A stretch of DNA of 64,000 nucleotides, taken from assembly GCF_002288925.2 (NCBI RefSeq), contig NW_022098001.1, positions 3,836,660 through 3,900,659 on the forward strand, given 5' to 3'. Below, in pieces: positions 34,798 through 46,665 of the stretch (the stretch's first letter is position 1; each line of letters begins with the position of its first letter). Origin of the DNA: Delphinapterus leucas. Its lineage: Eukaryota; Chordata; Mammalia; Artiodactyla; Monodontidae. Made by a program: the position numbers and the translations under genes. The notes under the pieces were generated by a model. The model was not told where the DNA came from, made no database searches, and was given only the letters and a program-made list of their open reading frames with translations.

Positions 34798-35068
34798 GGG
34801 CTTGCCTGGTGGCGCAGTGGTTGAGAATCTGCCTGCTAATGCAGGGGACACGGGTTCGAGCCCTGGTCTGGGAGGATCCCACATGCCGCGGAGCAACTAA
34901 GACCGTGAGCCACAACTACTGAGCCTGCGCGTCTGGAGCCTGTGCTCCACAACAAGAGAGGCGCCGCGATGAAGAGTGGCCCCCGCTTGCCACAACTAGA
35001 GAAAGCCCTCGCAGAGAAATGAAGACCCAAAACCCACAGCAAAACTAAATAAATTAAAAAAAAAAAAA
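34798..35068 (+). mobile_element. CHR-1-type SINE
   Basis: Head gggcttgcctggtggcgcag, a perfect-looking B box (GGTTCGAGCCC), a body extending into ccacaactagagaaagccc and 'aatgaagacccaaaacccac', then an A-rich tail. The 10-bp duplication agtttggctg lies at 34788-34797 and 35069-35078. The open frames on the minus strand here are SINE artefacts. Confidence 0.94.
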
Positions 35069-35078
35069 AGTTTGGCTG

Positions 35079-35592
35079 ATTTTTAAATTGGGCTAACCAG
35101 CCAATCCACAGAAGTGCCCAGAGTATAAAAATAAAGGATTCACCCTGATTCCCCCTGCCCAAGGCTACTGAGGAACCCATTTATCTTCAGGGAGTTAGTC
35201 TCTCAAATATTCCCCCAGCATGTTGCCGAAGGGGAACGGCTACAGCTGCTGCTTAATGCATTATTTTGGTCAGGAAAATAAGTTTCCTCATTGAAAGGGT
35301 AAATGGAAGAAGAAAAGGCTCTGCAAACTGTCATATTTCACAAGCAAAAGGCCTTTTAAAATTCCCTGGGAGTTTGATTTTCTCTTATAGACCAAAAGAG
35401 CTTTAATTGCCCTACTTCAGGATGGGCAAGACAGGCCCTGTTTTTACAGTCCAGACCTAGACAAAAAGTTTAATTCTCTGAGAGGCCACTCCTCTATTAA
35501 ATAGCTTTTCTTCTGGATATAAAGTTGGCCAATCACCAGTCTGAAAATGTGCTGCCTTTAGTGGAATGTGGTTTTCTTTAGTCAAGAGAAAG
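35079..35592. other. Repeat-free interval
   Basis: No transposon recognised. It borders the exon-like segment at 35593-35756 and would hold sequence downstream of it on the minus strand. I see no AATAAA-type end there. Confidence 0.4.
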
Positions 35593-35756
35593 TCACTTTT
35601 CAGCTTGTCCTTCTAGCTCCTTGGCAAAGGAGTAGTTAGCCTGCTTCTTTATCTTTTTCTCTGGCTCCACTTCAATGCCATCAGCTATACAGAAGGCTTT
35701 TGGATAGACACCAACCTTAAATTATTTCTTCTGGAAGATCTTAGGGAAACATGAGC
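35593..35756 (-). other. Exon-like or pseudogene-like segment, unrecognised
   Basis: On the minus strand a TTACTTTACAG acceptor-like site is followed by a frame reading CFPKIFQKK, an in-frame TAA (35724-35722), then FKVGVYPKAFCIADGIEVE and a lysine- and glutamate-rich end closed by TGA at 35595-35593. The amino-acid make-up after the TAA looks like real protein rather than AT-rich noise. The internal stop means it is either broken or not coding. There is no poly-A tract or upstream continuation, so a processed pseudogene is not obvious. I do not recognise the protein. Confidence 0.25.
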
Positions 35757-36059
35757 CTGTAAAGTAATAAGTTTCAAGAAAATTTTATGATATATTTTAG
35801 CTAGTTACATTAATTTTGTAAGGAATCTTTAGGAAGCCCACAGGTTGGACTTTAAGCTATGGAAAAAAGTGGGAGCAATGTAAATTACCTTGGGAATATA
35901 CAGGCTACTAGAAATACCAACTATTCAAAGAATCCATCCACTTAAACATTAAGATTAATACACTCATATAAAAGAAAAAGACATTTTGGATATTTTCTCA
36001 TTTATTAAATGGCTGTTGACAACTGTAAAAAGATCTGTGATCCAATTCATTTATTTACC
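35757..36059. other. Unassigned sequence
   Basis: Nothing recognised. Confidence 0.5.
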
Positions 36060-36560
36060 TCTTTCACCATGCCAGGCTCTAGTGATGAAAAGATAAACAA
36101 TATATTGTATCTGCTCTCCAAAAGATTAAGAAACTAGCAGAAGAGCAAGCATCCTATAATAACAGTGTCATATATGCCACACTTGTGATGTGAATAAAGA
36201 AAGAAAAGGAAGGCAGAGGAGGAAGTAAATAATCTGGCCAGGAGGCGAAAGAAAGATGCAGGAAGACTTCACTTGAGGGGAAATTTGAGCTGAGCTTTGA
36301 GAGTAATCAGAATTTGCTAGGCAGTTAAGTGATGAGGGGGCATTTCAGACTGAAAGTCTATATCACATTTGAGGAAAGGCAGAGAGCTCAGTGAGCATAG
36401 GAAGCAAGGTGAAAGGGTAGGAGAAGTGGCTCACAAGCTAGGTTTCTGTAAGGCCTTGAATACCATACAAAAATTTAAAAGTTTCTTTGAGGCTCCGAGG
36501 AGATGTTCAAGATTTCTAAGCAAGGAAAAACCCACAAACGAAACTACTGGCCAGAAAGAT
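36060..36560 (+). repeat. Ancient interspersed repeat, unresolved family
   Basis: The order 'accatgccaggctctagtga', 'gcaggaagacttcacttgag', 'gagctgagctttgagagtaa', 'gtaaggccttgaatacc' matches a widespread old mammalian repeat also seen in pieces at 16700, 21510, 27110, 50900 and 61290. The 66-codon frame at 36369-36569 is part of it. Confidence 0.45.
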
Positions 36561-36964
36561 TATCACTGAGACAAATGATAATTGAAATAAACATTATATA
36601 CAACATAGTGTTTAAAAAATATTTTCTTACACCCAGATTTTAGTTAATCAGTCCTAGGGTGGGAACAGAGAAGAAATCCTAACCAATTACTTCATATTTT
36701 CCATTTTCTGAGTGTGTTTACGCTGACAACAAAACAATAGATTTTTTTTTAATTTTTGAATTTTATTTATTTTTTTAAACAGCAGGCTCTCATTAGTCAT
36801 CAATTTCATACACATCAGTGTATACATGTCAATCCCAATCGCCCAATTCATCACACCACCATCCCCACCCCACCACGGCTTTTCCCCCTTGGTGTCCATA
36901 CGTTGGTTCTCTACATCTGTGTCTCAACTTCTGCCCTGCAAACCGGTCCATCTGTACCATTTTT

Positions 36965-39900
36965 CTAGGTTCCACATATATGCGTTAATATACGATATTT
37001 GTTTTTCTCTTTCTGACTTACATCACTCTGTATGACAGTCTCTAGATCCATCCACGTCTCAACAGATGACTCAATTTCATTCCTTTTTATGGCTGAGTGA
37101 TACTCCATCGCATATATGTACCACATCTTCTTTATCCATTTGTCTGTCGATGGGCATTTAGGTTGCTTCCATGACCTGGCTATTGTAAACAGTGCTGCAA
37201 TGAACATTGGGGTGCATGTGTCTTTTTGAATTATGGTTTTCTCTGGGTATATGCCCCGTAGTGGGATTGCTGGATCATGTAATTCTATTTTTACTTTTTT
37301 AAGGAACCTCCATACTGTTCTCCATAGTGACTGTATCAATTTACATTCCCACCAATAGTGCAAGAGGGTTCCCTTTTCTCCACACCCTCTCCAGCATTTG
37401 TTGTTTATAGATTTTCTGATGATGCCCATTCTAACAGGTGTGAGGTGATACCTCATGTAGTTTTGACTTGCATTTCTCTAATAATTAGTGATGTTGAGCA
37501 GCTTTTCATGTGCCTCTTGGCCATCTGTATGTTGTCTTTGGAGAAATGTCTACTTAGGTCTTCTGCCCATTTTTGGATTGGATTGTTTCTTTAATATTGA
37601 GCTGCATGAGCTGTTTATATATTTTGGATATTAATCCTTTGTCCGTTGATTTGTTTGCAAATATTTTCTCCCATTTTGAGGGTTGTCTTTTCATCTTCTT
37701 TATAGTTTCCTTTGCTGTGCAAAAACTTTGAAGTTTCATTCGGTCCCATTTGTTTATTTTTGGTTTTATTTCCATTACTCTAGGAGGTGGATCAAAAAAG
37801 ATCTTGCTGTGATTTATGTCAAAGAGTGTTCGTCCTATGTTTTCCTCTAAGAGTTTTATAGTGTCCAGTCTTACAATTAGGTCTCAAATCCATTTTGAGT
37901 TTATTTTTGTGTATGGTGTTAGGGAGTGTTCTAATTTCATTCTTTTACACGTAGCTGCCCAGTTTTCCCAGCACCACTTACTGAAGAGATTGACTTTTCT
38001 CCATTGTATATCCTTGCCTCCTTTGTCATAGATTAGTTGGCCATAGGTGCGTGGGTTTATCTCTGGGCTTTCTACCTTGTTCCATTGATCTATGTTTCTG
38101 TTTTTGTGCCAGTGCCATATTGTCTTGATTACTGTAGCTTTGTAGTATACTCTGAAGTCAGGGAGTCTGATTGCTCCAGCTCCTTTTTTTTCCCTCAGGA
38201 CTGCTTTGGCTATTAGGGGTCTTCTGTGTCTCCATACAAATTTTAAGACTTTTTGTTCTAGTTCGGTAAAATATGCCATTGGTAATTTGATAGGGATTGC
38301 ATTGAATCTGTAGATTGCTTTGGGTAGAAGAGTCATTTTCACAATATTGATTCTTCTAATCCAAGAACATGGTATATCTCTCCATCTGTTGGTATCATCT
38401 TTAATTTCTTTCATCAGTGTCTTATAGTTTTCTGCATACAGGTCTTTTGTCTCCCTAGGTAGGTTTATTCCGAGGTATTTTATTCTTTTTGTTGCAGTGG
38501 TAAATGGGAGTGTTTCCCTAATTTCTCTTTCAGATTTTTCATCATTAGTGTATAGGAATGCAAGAGATTTCTGTGCATTAATTTTGTATCCTGCAACTTT
38601 ACCAAATTCATTGATTAGCTCTAGTAGTGTTCAGGTGGCATCTTTAGGATTCTCTATGTATAGTATCATGTCATCTGCAAACAGTGACAGTTTTACTTCT
38701 TTCCCAATTTGGATTGCTTTTATTTCTTTTTCTTCTCTGACTGCCGTGGCTAGAACTTCCAAAACTATGTTGAATAATAGTGGTGAGAGTGGACATCCTT
38801 GTCTTGTTCCTGATCTTAGAGGAAATGCTGTCAGTTTTTCACCATTGAGAATGATGTTTGCTGTGGGTTTGTCGTATATGGCCTTTATTATGTTGAGGTA
38901 GGTTCCCTCTATGCCCACTTTCTGGAGAGTTTTTATCATAAATGGGTGTTGAATTTTGTCAAAAGATTTTTCTGCATCTATTGAGATTATCATATGGTTT
39001 TTCTTCTTCAATTTGTTAATATGGTCTATCACATTGATTGATTTGCGTATATTGAAGAATCCTTGCATCCCTGGGATAAATCCCACTTGATCATGGTGTA
39101 TGATCCTTTTAATATGTCATTGGATTCTGTTTGCTAGTATTTTGTTGAGGATTTTTGCATGTATATTCATCAGTGATACTGGTCTGTAATTTTCTTTTTT
39201 TTGTAGTACCTTTGTCTGGTTTTGGTATCAGGGTGATGGTGGCCTTACAGAATGAGTTTGGGAGTGTTCCTTCCTCTGCAACTTTTTGGAAGAGTTTGAG
39301 AAGGATGGGTGTTAGCTCTTCTCTAAATGTTTGATAGAATTCACCTGTGAAGCCATCTGGTCCTGGACTTTTGTTTGTTGGAAGATTTTTAGTCACAGTT
39401 TCAATTTCATTACTTGTGATTAGTCTGTTCATATTTTCTATTTTTTCCTGGTTCAGTCTTGGAAGGTTATACCTTTATAAGAATTTGTCCATTTCTTCTA
39501 GGTTGTCCAATCTATTGGCACAGAGTTGCTTGTAGTAGTCTCTTAGGATGCTTTGTATTTCCACAGTGTCTGTTGTAACTTCTCCTTTTGCATTTCTAAT
39601 TTTAGTGATTAGAGTCCTCTCCCTCTTTTTCTTGGTAAGTCTGGCTAATGGTTTATCAATTTTGTTTATCTTCTCAAAGAACCAGCTCTTAAGTTTTACT
39701 GATCTTTGCTATTGTTTTCTTTGTTTCTATTTCATTTATTTCTGCTCTGATCTTTATGATTTCTTTCCTTCTGCTAACTTTGGGTTTTGTTTGTTCTTCT
39801 TTCTCTAGTTCCTTTAGGTGTAAGGTTAGGTTGTTTATTTGAGATTTTTCTTGTTTCTTGAGGTAGGCTTGTATAGCTATAAACTTCCCTCTTAGAACTG

Positions 39901-40740
39901 CTTTTTCTGCATCCCATAGGTTTTGGATCATCGTGTTTTCATTGTCATTTGTCTCTAGGTGTTTTTTGATTTCCTCTGATTTATTCAGCTATCTCTTGGT
40001 TATTTAGTAACTTATTGTTTAGCCTCCATGTGTTTGTGTTTTTCACGGTTTTTTCCCTGTAATTCATTTCTAATCTCATAGAATTGTGGTCAGAAAAGAT
40101 GCTTGATATAATTTCAATTTTGTTAACTTTACTGAGGCTTGATTTGTGACCCAAGATGTGATCTATCCTGGAGAATGTTCCATGCGCACTTCAGAAGAAA
40201 GTGTAATCTGCTGTTTTTGGATGGAATGTCCTATAAATATCAATTAAATATATCTGGTCTATTGTGTCATTTAAAGCTTCTGTTTCCTTATTAATTTTCA
40301 TTTTGGATGATCTGTCCATTGGTGTAAGTGAAGTGTTAAAGTTCCCCAGTATTACTGTCTTACTGTTGATTTCCTCTTTTACAGCTGTTAGCAGTTGCCT
40401 TATGTATTGAAGTGCTCCTATGTTGGGTGGGTACATATATATTTATAATTGTTGTATGTTCTTCTTGGATTGATCCCTTGATCATTATGTAGTGTCCTTC
40501 CTTGTCTCTTGTAACATTCTTTATTTTGAAGTCTGCTTTATCTTATATGAGTATTGCTACTCCAGCTTTCTTTTGATTTCCATTTGCATGGAATATCTTT
40601 TTCCATCCCCTCACTTTCAGTCTGTATTTGTCCCTAGGTCTGAAGTGGGTCTCTTGTAGATAGCATATGTATGGGTCTTGTTTTTGTATCCATTCAGTCA
40701 GCCTGTGTCTTTTGGTTGGAGCATTTAATCCATTCATGTT
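36965..40740 (-). pseudogene. L1 ORF2 (endonuclease-reverse transcriptase), broken
   Basis: ORF2p nicks target DNA and reverse-transcribes L1 RNA. On the minus strand an N-terminal endonuclease piece starts near 40740 (MNGLNAPTKRHRLTEWIQKQ). A second endonuclease piece lies at 40191-40436 (GNFNTSLTPMDRSS). The reverse transcriptase is at 38631-39432. It includes [16 protein letters not shown], the motif [16 protein letters not shown], and the catalytic [10 protein letters not shown], with FADD at residues 136-139 of the piece at 38631-39086. The C-terminal cysteine-containing part is at 36965-37456 ([20 protein letters not shown]). At least eight separate open pieces are needed to cover it, so it cannot make functional protein. 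Confidence 0.93.
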
Positions 40741-40830
40741 TAAGGTAATTATCGATATGTGCCTATGACCATTTTCTCAATTGTTTTGGGTTTGTTTTTG
40801 TAGGTCCTTTTCTTCTCTTGTGTTTCCCAC

Positions 40831-41761
40831 TTAGAGAAGCTCCTTTATCATTTGTTGTAGAGCTGGTTTGGTGGTGCTGAATTCTCTTAGCTTTTGCTTG
40901 TTTGTAAAGGTTTTGATTTCTCCATTGAATCTGAATGAGATCCTTGCTGGGTAGAGTAATCTTGGTTGTAGGTTCTTCCCTTTCATTCACTTTAAGTATA
41001 TCATGCCACTCCCTTCTGGCTTGTAGAGTTTCAGTTGTTAATCTTATGGGAGTTCCCTTGTATATTATTTGTTGGTTTTCCCTTGCTGCTTTCAATAATT
41101 TTTCTTTGGCTTTAATTTTTGCCAATTTGATTACTATGTGTCTCAGCATGTTTCTCCTTGGGTTTATCCTGTATGGGACTCTCTGAGCTTCCTGGACTTG
41201 GGTGGCTATTTCCTTTCCCATGTTAGGGAAGTTTTCGACTATCATCTCTTCAAATATTTTCTTGGGTCCTTTCTCTCTCTCTTCTCCTTCTGGGACCCCT
41301 ATAATGTGAATGTTGTGCATTTAATGTTGTCCTGGAGGTCTCCTAGGCTGTCTTCATTTCTTTTCATTCTTTTTTCTTTATTCTGTTCCGCAGCAGTGAA
41401 TTCCACCATCCTGTCTTCCAGGTCACTTATCCGTTCTTCCGTCTCAGTTATTCTGCTACTGATTTCTTCTAGTGTAGTTTTCATTTCAGTTACTGTATTG
41501 TTCATCTCTGTTTGTTTGTTCTTTAATTTTTCTAGGTCTTTGTTAAACATTTCTTGCATCTTCTCGATCTTTGCCTCCAATTATTTTTCCAAGGGCCTGG
41601 ATCATCTTCACTATCATTATTCTGAATTCTTTTTCTGGAAGGTTGCCTATCTCCACTTCATTTAGTTGTTTTTCTGGGGTTTTATCTTGTTCCTTCATCT
41701 GGCACATGCCCTCTGCCTTTTCATCTTGTCTATCTTTCTGTGATTGTGGTTTTTGTTCCAT
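40831..41761 (-). pseudogene. L1 ORF1 (RNA-binding chaperone), frameshifted
   Basis: ORF1p trimerises by a coiled coil and coats L1 RNA. The ATG is at 41761-41759. The N-terminal part reads on to about 41590 (MEQKPQSQKDRQDEKAEGMC). A frameshift then moves to the coiled-coil piece at 41299-41580 (MNNTVTEMKTTLEEISSRIT). A second shift near 41320 enters the RRM/C-terminal piece (IIGVPEGEEREKGPKKIFEE). A third, at about 40985, is an extra A in GTGAATGAAAG that takes the end out of frame before the expected stop at 40833-40831. Confidence 0.92.
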
Positions 41762-41815
41762 AGGCTGCAGGACTGTAGTTCTTCTTGCTTCTGCTCTCTG
41801 CCCTCTACAATAGAT

Positions 41816-42524
41816 ACTTTTAAAATTTATCAATTTTGTTGTAATTCTCAAATTTGGGTCTTTATTTACAATGCCCTTGTGTATTAAGTAACATGTATAC
41901 TTAGAATTCATAAAATTTATGTAAGAGGGATTGGAATTTAATGATGTAATCATTATTACTTGTCAAGGTTTTTTGGACTATATTAATTTTATCTTTTCAC
42001 ATTTAATATTATTCCTTACACAACAGGTTTATTTTATTTGTTAATCTTTCCTTTGTATCCTCTTTCATGAGGAATTAAAGTTTAGAATGTCAAAGTACTT
42101 TATTGTGGCTGGCCGCGAAAAGAAAAGTTTTTACTAAGTGTTAATTTTTAGAAAAATGATACAAACTCTCCAACTCCTTTTTTTTGTTATTTGGAAAAGA
42201 TGAAAAAAGTGGGGTGGGGAGAGAAAGAGTGAGAGAGAGTTCTACAGAAAGGTATTCTGAGGCATCGTGCTGTGTCAGTTAGATCCTACAGCTGCTCCAA
42301 ATAGGAAATGTCCGGAAGCACTGTGCTGTGTAATGGGAGAGAAGTTCTCAGTTTTTTAACTGCCTTGCTCCAATGGTGTCCTAGCTAGAAGGTCATCTGG
42401 GGGCATGAGGCAAAGGAAAACACACATTAAGGTCATACTTTATGAAAAATGCATTAATATAATCAACATTTAGAATCAGACCTTAACCTTAGAATGTTCA
42501 CATGCTCAAAAATTTATATATATA

Positions 42525-42555
<31 letters not shown>

Positions 42556-42637
42556 ATATATATATACACTTTAATATAAAAACTACTAAGGTATGTTGCA
42601 AACTTGGTCACAAATTGCAGTTAACATACTGCAGATA
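41816..42637. other. Unassigned sequence with a (TG)n/(TA)n patch
   Basis: The spacer between the minus-strand and plus-strand L1 copies. A compound (TATA)(TGTG)(TATA) microsatellite lies at 42514-42568. The rest is not recognised. Confidence 0.5.
42514..42568. repeat. Compound (TA)n(TG)n(TA)n microsatellite
   Basis: Alternating purine-pyrimidine throughout, hence also a potential Z-DNA or cruciform site. Confidence 0.93.
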
Positions 42638-44142
42638 ACAGTAATCAAGACAGTATGGTACTGGCACTAAAACAGAAATATAGACCAATGGAACAGGATA
42701 GAAAGCCCAGAGATAAACCCACGTACCTACGGTCACCTAATCTATGACAAAGAAGGCCAGAATATACAATGGAGCAAAGATACCCTCTTCAATAAGTGGT
42801 GCTGGGAAAACTGGACAGCTACATGTAAAAGAATTAGAAATTAGAACAGTCCCTAACACCATACACAAAAATAAACTGAAAATGGATTAAAGACCTAACT
42901 AAATGTAAGGCCAGACACTATAAAACTCTTAGAGGAAAACATAGGCAGAACATTCTTTGACATAAATAGCAGCAAGATCTTTTTTGATCCACCTCCTAGA
43001 GTAATGGAAATAAAAACAGAAATAAACAAATGGGACCTAATGAAACTTAAAAGCCTTTGCACAGAAAAGGAAACCATAAACAAGACAAAAAGACAACCCT
43101 CAGAATGGGAGAAAATCGTTGCAAATGAAGCAACTGACAAAGGATTAATCTCCAAAATATACAAACAGCTCATGCAGCTCAATAGCAAAAAAAACAAACA
43201 ACCCAATCCAAAAATGGGAAGAAGACCTAAACAGACATTTCTCCAAAGAAAACATACAAATGGCCAACAAACACATGAAAAGATGCTCAACATCACTAAT
43301 TATTAGAGAAATGCTAATCAAAACTACAATGAGGTATCACTTCACACTGGTCAGAATGACCATCATCAAAAAATCTACAAACAACAAATGCTGGAGAAGG
43401 TGTGGAGAAAATGGAACCCTCTTGCACTATTGGTGGGAATGTAAATTGATACAGCCACTATGGAGAAGAGTATGGAGGTTCCTTAAAAAACTAAAAACAG
43501 AACTACCATATGACCCAGCAATCCCACTACTGGGCATACACCCTGAGGAAACCATAATTCAAAAAGGCATATGCACCCCAATGTTCATTGCAGCACTATT
43601 TACAATAGCTAGGACATGGAAGCAACCTAAATGTCCATCAACAGAGGAATGGATACAGAAGATGTGGTATATACATACAATGGAATATTACTCAGCCATA
43701 AAAAGGAATGAAATTGGGTCATTTGTAGAGACATGGATGGACCTAGAGACTGTCATGAGAGTGAAGTAAGTTAGAGAAAAAAATACTGTATATTAATGCA
43801 TATATGTGGAATCTGAAAAATTAGTATAGATGATCTTATTTACAAAGCAGAAATAGAGACACAGACGTAGAGAACAAGCATATGGACACCAAGGGGGAAG
43901 GGGGATAGGATGGATTGGGAGATTGGGATTGACATATATACACTATTGGTACTGTGTATAAAACAGATAACTAATGAGAACCCAGAGCACGGGGAACTAC
44001 TCAGTGCTCGCTGGTGACCTAAATGAGAAAGAAATCCAAAAAAGAGGTGACATATGTATACATATAGTTGATTCACTTTGCTGTACACTATAAACTACCA
44101 CAATATTGTAAAGCAGCTATACTCCAATAAATAAAAAAAAAA
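42638..44142 (+). mobile_element. 5'-truncated L1, plus strand
   Basis: It starts within ORF2 (acagtaatcaagacagtatg) and runs through the ORF2 end and 3' UTR to an A-tail (ctccaataaataaaaaaaaa). No clear target duplication is visible. It is the inverted counterpart of 36743-38136. It lacks an inversion. Confidence 0.93.
42640..43769 (+). pseudogene. L1 ORF2 C-terminal fragment
   Basis: Two main open pieces. 43004-43306 contains [20 protein letters not shown]. 43260-43769 contains [20 protein letters not shown] (the cysteine-rich end) and [12 protein letters not shown], closing at 43769. Frameshifts lie upstream, and there is no endonuclease or RT domain. Confidence 0.92.
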
Positions 44143-45469
44143 TTTTACTCTGTCTTTTCAAGAAGAAAACAAATACATCAAGTCACTACCCTTTCCTAGC
44201 CTAATGTTTTACTTAAGTTTTGAAGGGAGAGAAGTTCAACACTGAATCTTTACAGGGAGCTAAATAAAATAAAGAAACAAGGATGTGATTTAATATTGTA
44301 GGTTCATTTATCTTCTTTTGTAAAAATAAAAAAAATCACTGTAAGTAAATGGTTATAACCCTCAAATGACCAAGAGAGGTAGAAAGATGGCAGATAAATG
44401 CAAAATGTAATGAGGCAGGATTGTCCAAAAAGCCCTGCCTGTCTTTAGTCTACATTCTTTTCCATAAAGATTGATTGTAGCCTTCAAGGCAGAATGTACA
44501 TCATTATTCTTCAGATATCCCATCCTGGGTGGTTAAACTCCTCCCTAGCGATTTTTATTAGCCTTCGTTTGTGTATACCTGACACAGAAAAAAAGAAGCT
44601 TTGAATCATGTACTTTATAAATTTACCCTTATATAACCAAACAACAGATAAGTTTGCATTAGAATATAATTATCCAATATAGGTGTCTATGTTTCTCCAA
44701 TGGTCAGGTGTCTATGTTTCTCCAATGGTCAGATTTTCCTTTACACACCCTGTTACTTCAGTGATACAAATGTACTGTAGATTTACTACAGCTTTTTATT
44801 TGACACAAATTACCATCATGTCACACCAACCTTTCAAGACCAGCTGCCTCTCCAAATGGCCTATCCTACATATTATCCATTTCTAAAGGCCTTTGAGAAA
44901 TGCATTTCATGATTCTTCTTCAGTTCACATCAAAGTTTAAAAATAATATACATATCAAAAAAAAAAGGTTTTTTTCCGATCTACTCTACGTGCCTCTTGT
45001 TTCTAATTTGGCTCATTTGGAGTTATTCTTTGTGGGATTAAGGACTAGTGTTAAATAGAATGGAATCAGAAGTCCTTTCTATACCCACTGCTTTGTGGGC
45101 TTTTGAGCTTAGGTTTCCTTTTAATGAAATGTAGAAAGTAACATTTGCATATTTTGAGCAGTTGCAATACTTCTCTTTGTTACCTTACCCACTACGTTTT
45201 CTGTGCTATTTCTTTGATTCTAAGGTGCCATTGATTTTAAGTATCACTAGTGAATTAGTAACAGCTTTTCTGAACGTCGTTTCTGAAATGTTAAATGAGT
45301 AAAAACATGAATCTTAGAATCAAGACAAAAGGATTTTTCAAAAGTAATTTTCAGCCAGGCTTTAAAGATCTCCAACTATAAATCAGTATGTCAAGAGGAT
45401 GCTATCCAGTTGTAGAAAGTCTCATATGTTTTATCTTGTGTTTAAAAAAATACATAAGTTAATTTCAAT
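44143..45469. other. Unassigned sequence
   Basis: Apart from the 25-bp tandem duplication at 44681-44730 nothing is recognised. Confidence 0.45.
44681..44730. repeat. Perfect 25-bp tandem duplication
   Basis: 44681-44705 and 44706-44730 are identical, each starting aggtgtctatg and ending ccaatggtc. It is not tied to a known repeat. Zero divergence suggests it is recent or polymorphic. Confidence 0.97.
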
Positions 45470-45765
45470 AACAAACTTAATAAATATTACTAGTATAGGG
45501 AAAAGGGGAAGAAAATACCATTTATTTGATACTGGCTACTTGTGTTATGTATGTGCTGTATATGAGTCCTTTCATTTAATATTTACAACAATCCTATGAA
45601 ATACATAATATTCTTCCCATTTTATATTGAAGAAAACTCAGGCTCCAAAGAGGTTAAGCAGCAAGAAAAACAAAAGCTTGACCAAGGTAGGAGATTTAGT
45701 AAGTGGCAGAATGGCAAGTCAAAAAGTATAAGACCCTTTCTACTATAATGCCTCTCCAAGAAATG
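45470..45765 (-). repeat. MIR SINE
   Basis: Reversed MIR: 'tcctttcatttaatatttac', 'caatcctatgaaatacataa', 'cccattttatattgaagaaa', 'ccaaagaggttaagcagc', 'ttagtaagtggcagaatgg'. Confidence 0.8.
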
Positions 45766-46474
45766 CCAAGTTGACAAGTTTACAAAAAAACAAAATCTCT
45801 GCTAAAATAAACTTTCATATGCTTAAAACAATTTGCTGAGAAATGTACCTTTCATATCATCTCAACCTAATTCTTCAGGGATATTTACTCTCTAATCACT
45901 AACCCTAAAACCAGTGTCATCCCCTGGAGATAATTCTGAGTGACTATATTGTTACAGTCTAATTAAATCATCTTTTCTAAAATTAAGTTAAGACCCCATT
46001 ATTTTTACATATATCCGGATACTCTTTCTTTAATGAGACTAAACAACTGATTACTCACGATCTATCCATGCCTGTATTTTTTTTCAAGTTAACATATTCA
46101 GTATTTTCAAACATAAAGAAAAACATACATGTATACACACACACGCATGCATGCTCGCACACATGCACACTAAGAATGAATTCATAAACCTTCGGTATAC
46201 TCCAAGTTCTTACCATAAGTAAACTTTCCAAAAGTCGCCCAAGAAATTATTTACAAAGGCTGGTAACGTAACAAATATTAATTTTTAAAGCAAATAGCTT
46301 CTAAAATTTGTAATTCCATTAAAAGTACATACACAGAATATCTTTAGGTCCTAATTTGATGTCCAGCTGCCAATGTCTTGCTTTGTGCTGGATATGATAG
46401 AGGAAACGGTATGGATATGATCTGAATATGATATGATATGAGTTATATGATATGATATCCATGCCTGTATTTGC
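45766..46474. other. Unassigned; (CA)n-like and (GATAT)n patches
   Basis: A mixed CA/TG patch lies at 46133-46170, and a pentanucleotide-like (ATATG)n stretch at 46412-46458. Otherwise nothing is seen. Confidence 0.5.
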
Positions 46475-46665
46475 CAGAGGTAGTTAGGAGCTTGTGTGAA
46501 GCCAGGCTGGGCTGGTTTTGAGCCCCTGCTTCACCATGTTACTAGCTGTGGAACTCCAGACCACTTACTGAGCTTCTTTAAGCCACAATGTCATCATCAT
46601 TTAAGAGTTCATGTTCATAAAGCTCTGAGCCCACTTAGCGCAGAGTAAGCCCAGGTGATTCTTTC
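46475..46665 (+). repeat. MIR SINE
   Basis: Forward MIR: ggctggttttgagcccctgc, 'ttactagctgtggaactcc', 'gagcttctttaagccacaat', 'gagcccacttagcgcagag'. Confidence 0.7.

Larger units (their letters stand above)
36743..41806 (-). mobile_element. Near-complete L1 (5.06 kb), disabled
   Basis: One L1 insertion on the minus strand. The 9-bp duplication acaatagat lies at 36734-36742 and 41807-41815, and the T-rich tail complement follows 36743. It has a 3' UTR of about 220 bp, ORF2, ORF1, and only about 45 bp upstream of the ORF1 ATG. It therefore lost most of its 5' UTR, including the promoter. ORF1 and ORF2 both carry stops and frameshifts. Synteny with ORF1 and ORF2 order shows a single insertion, not a composite. 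Confidence 0.95.
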
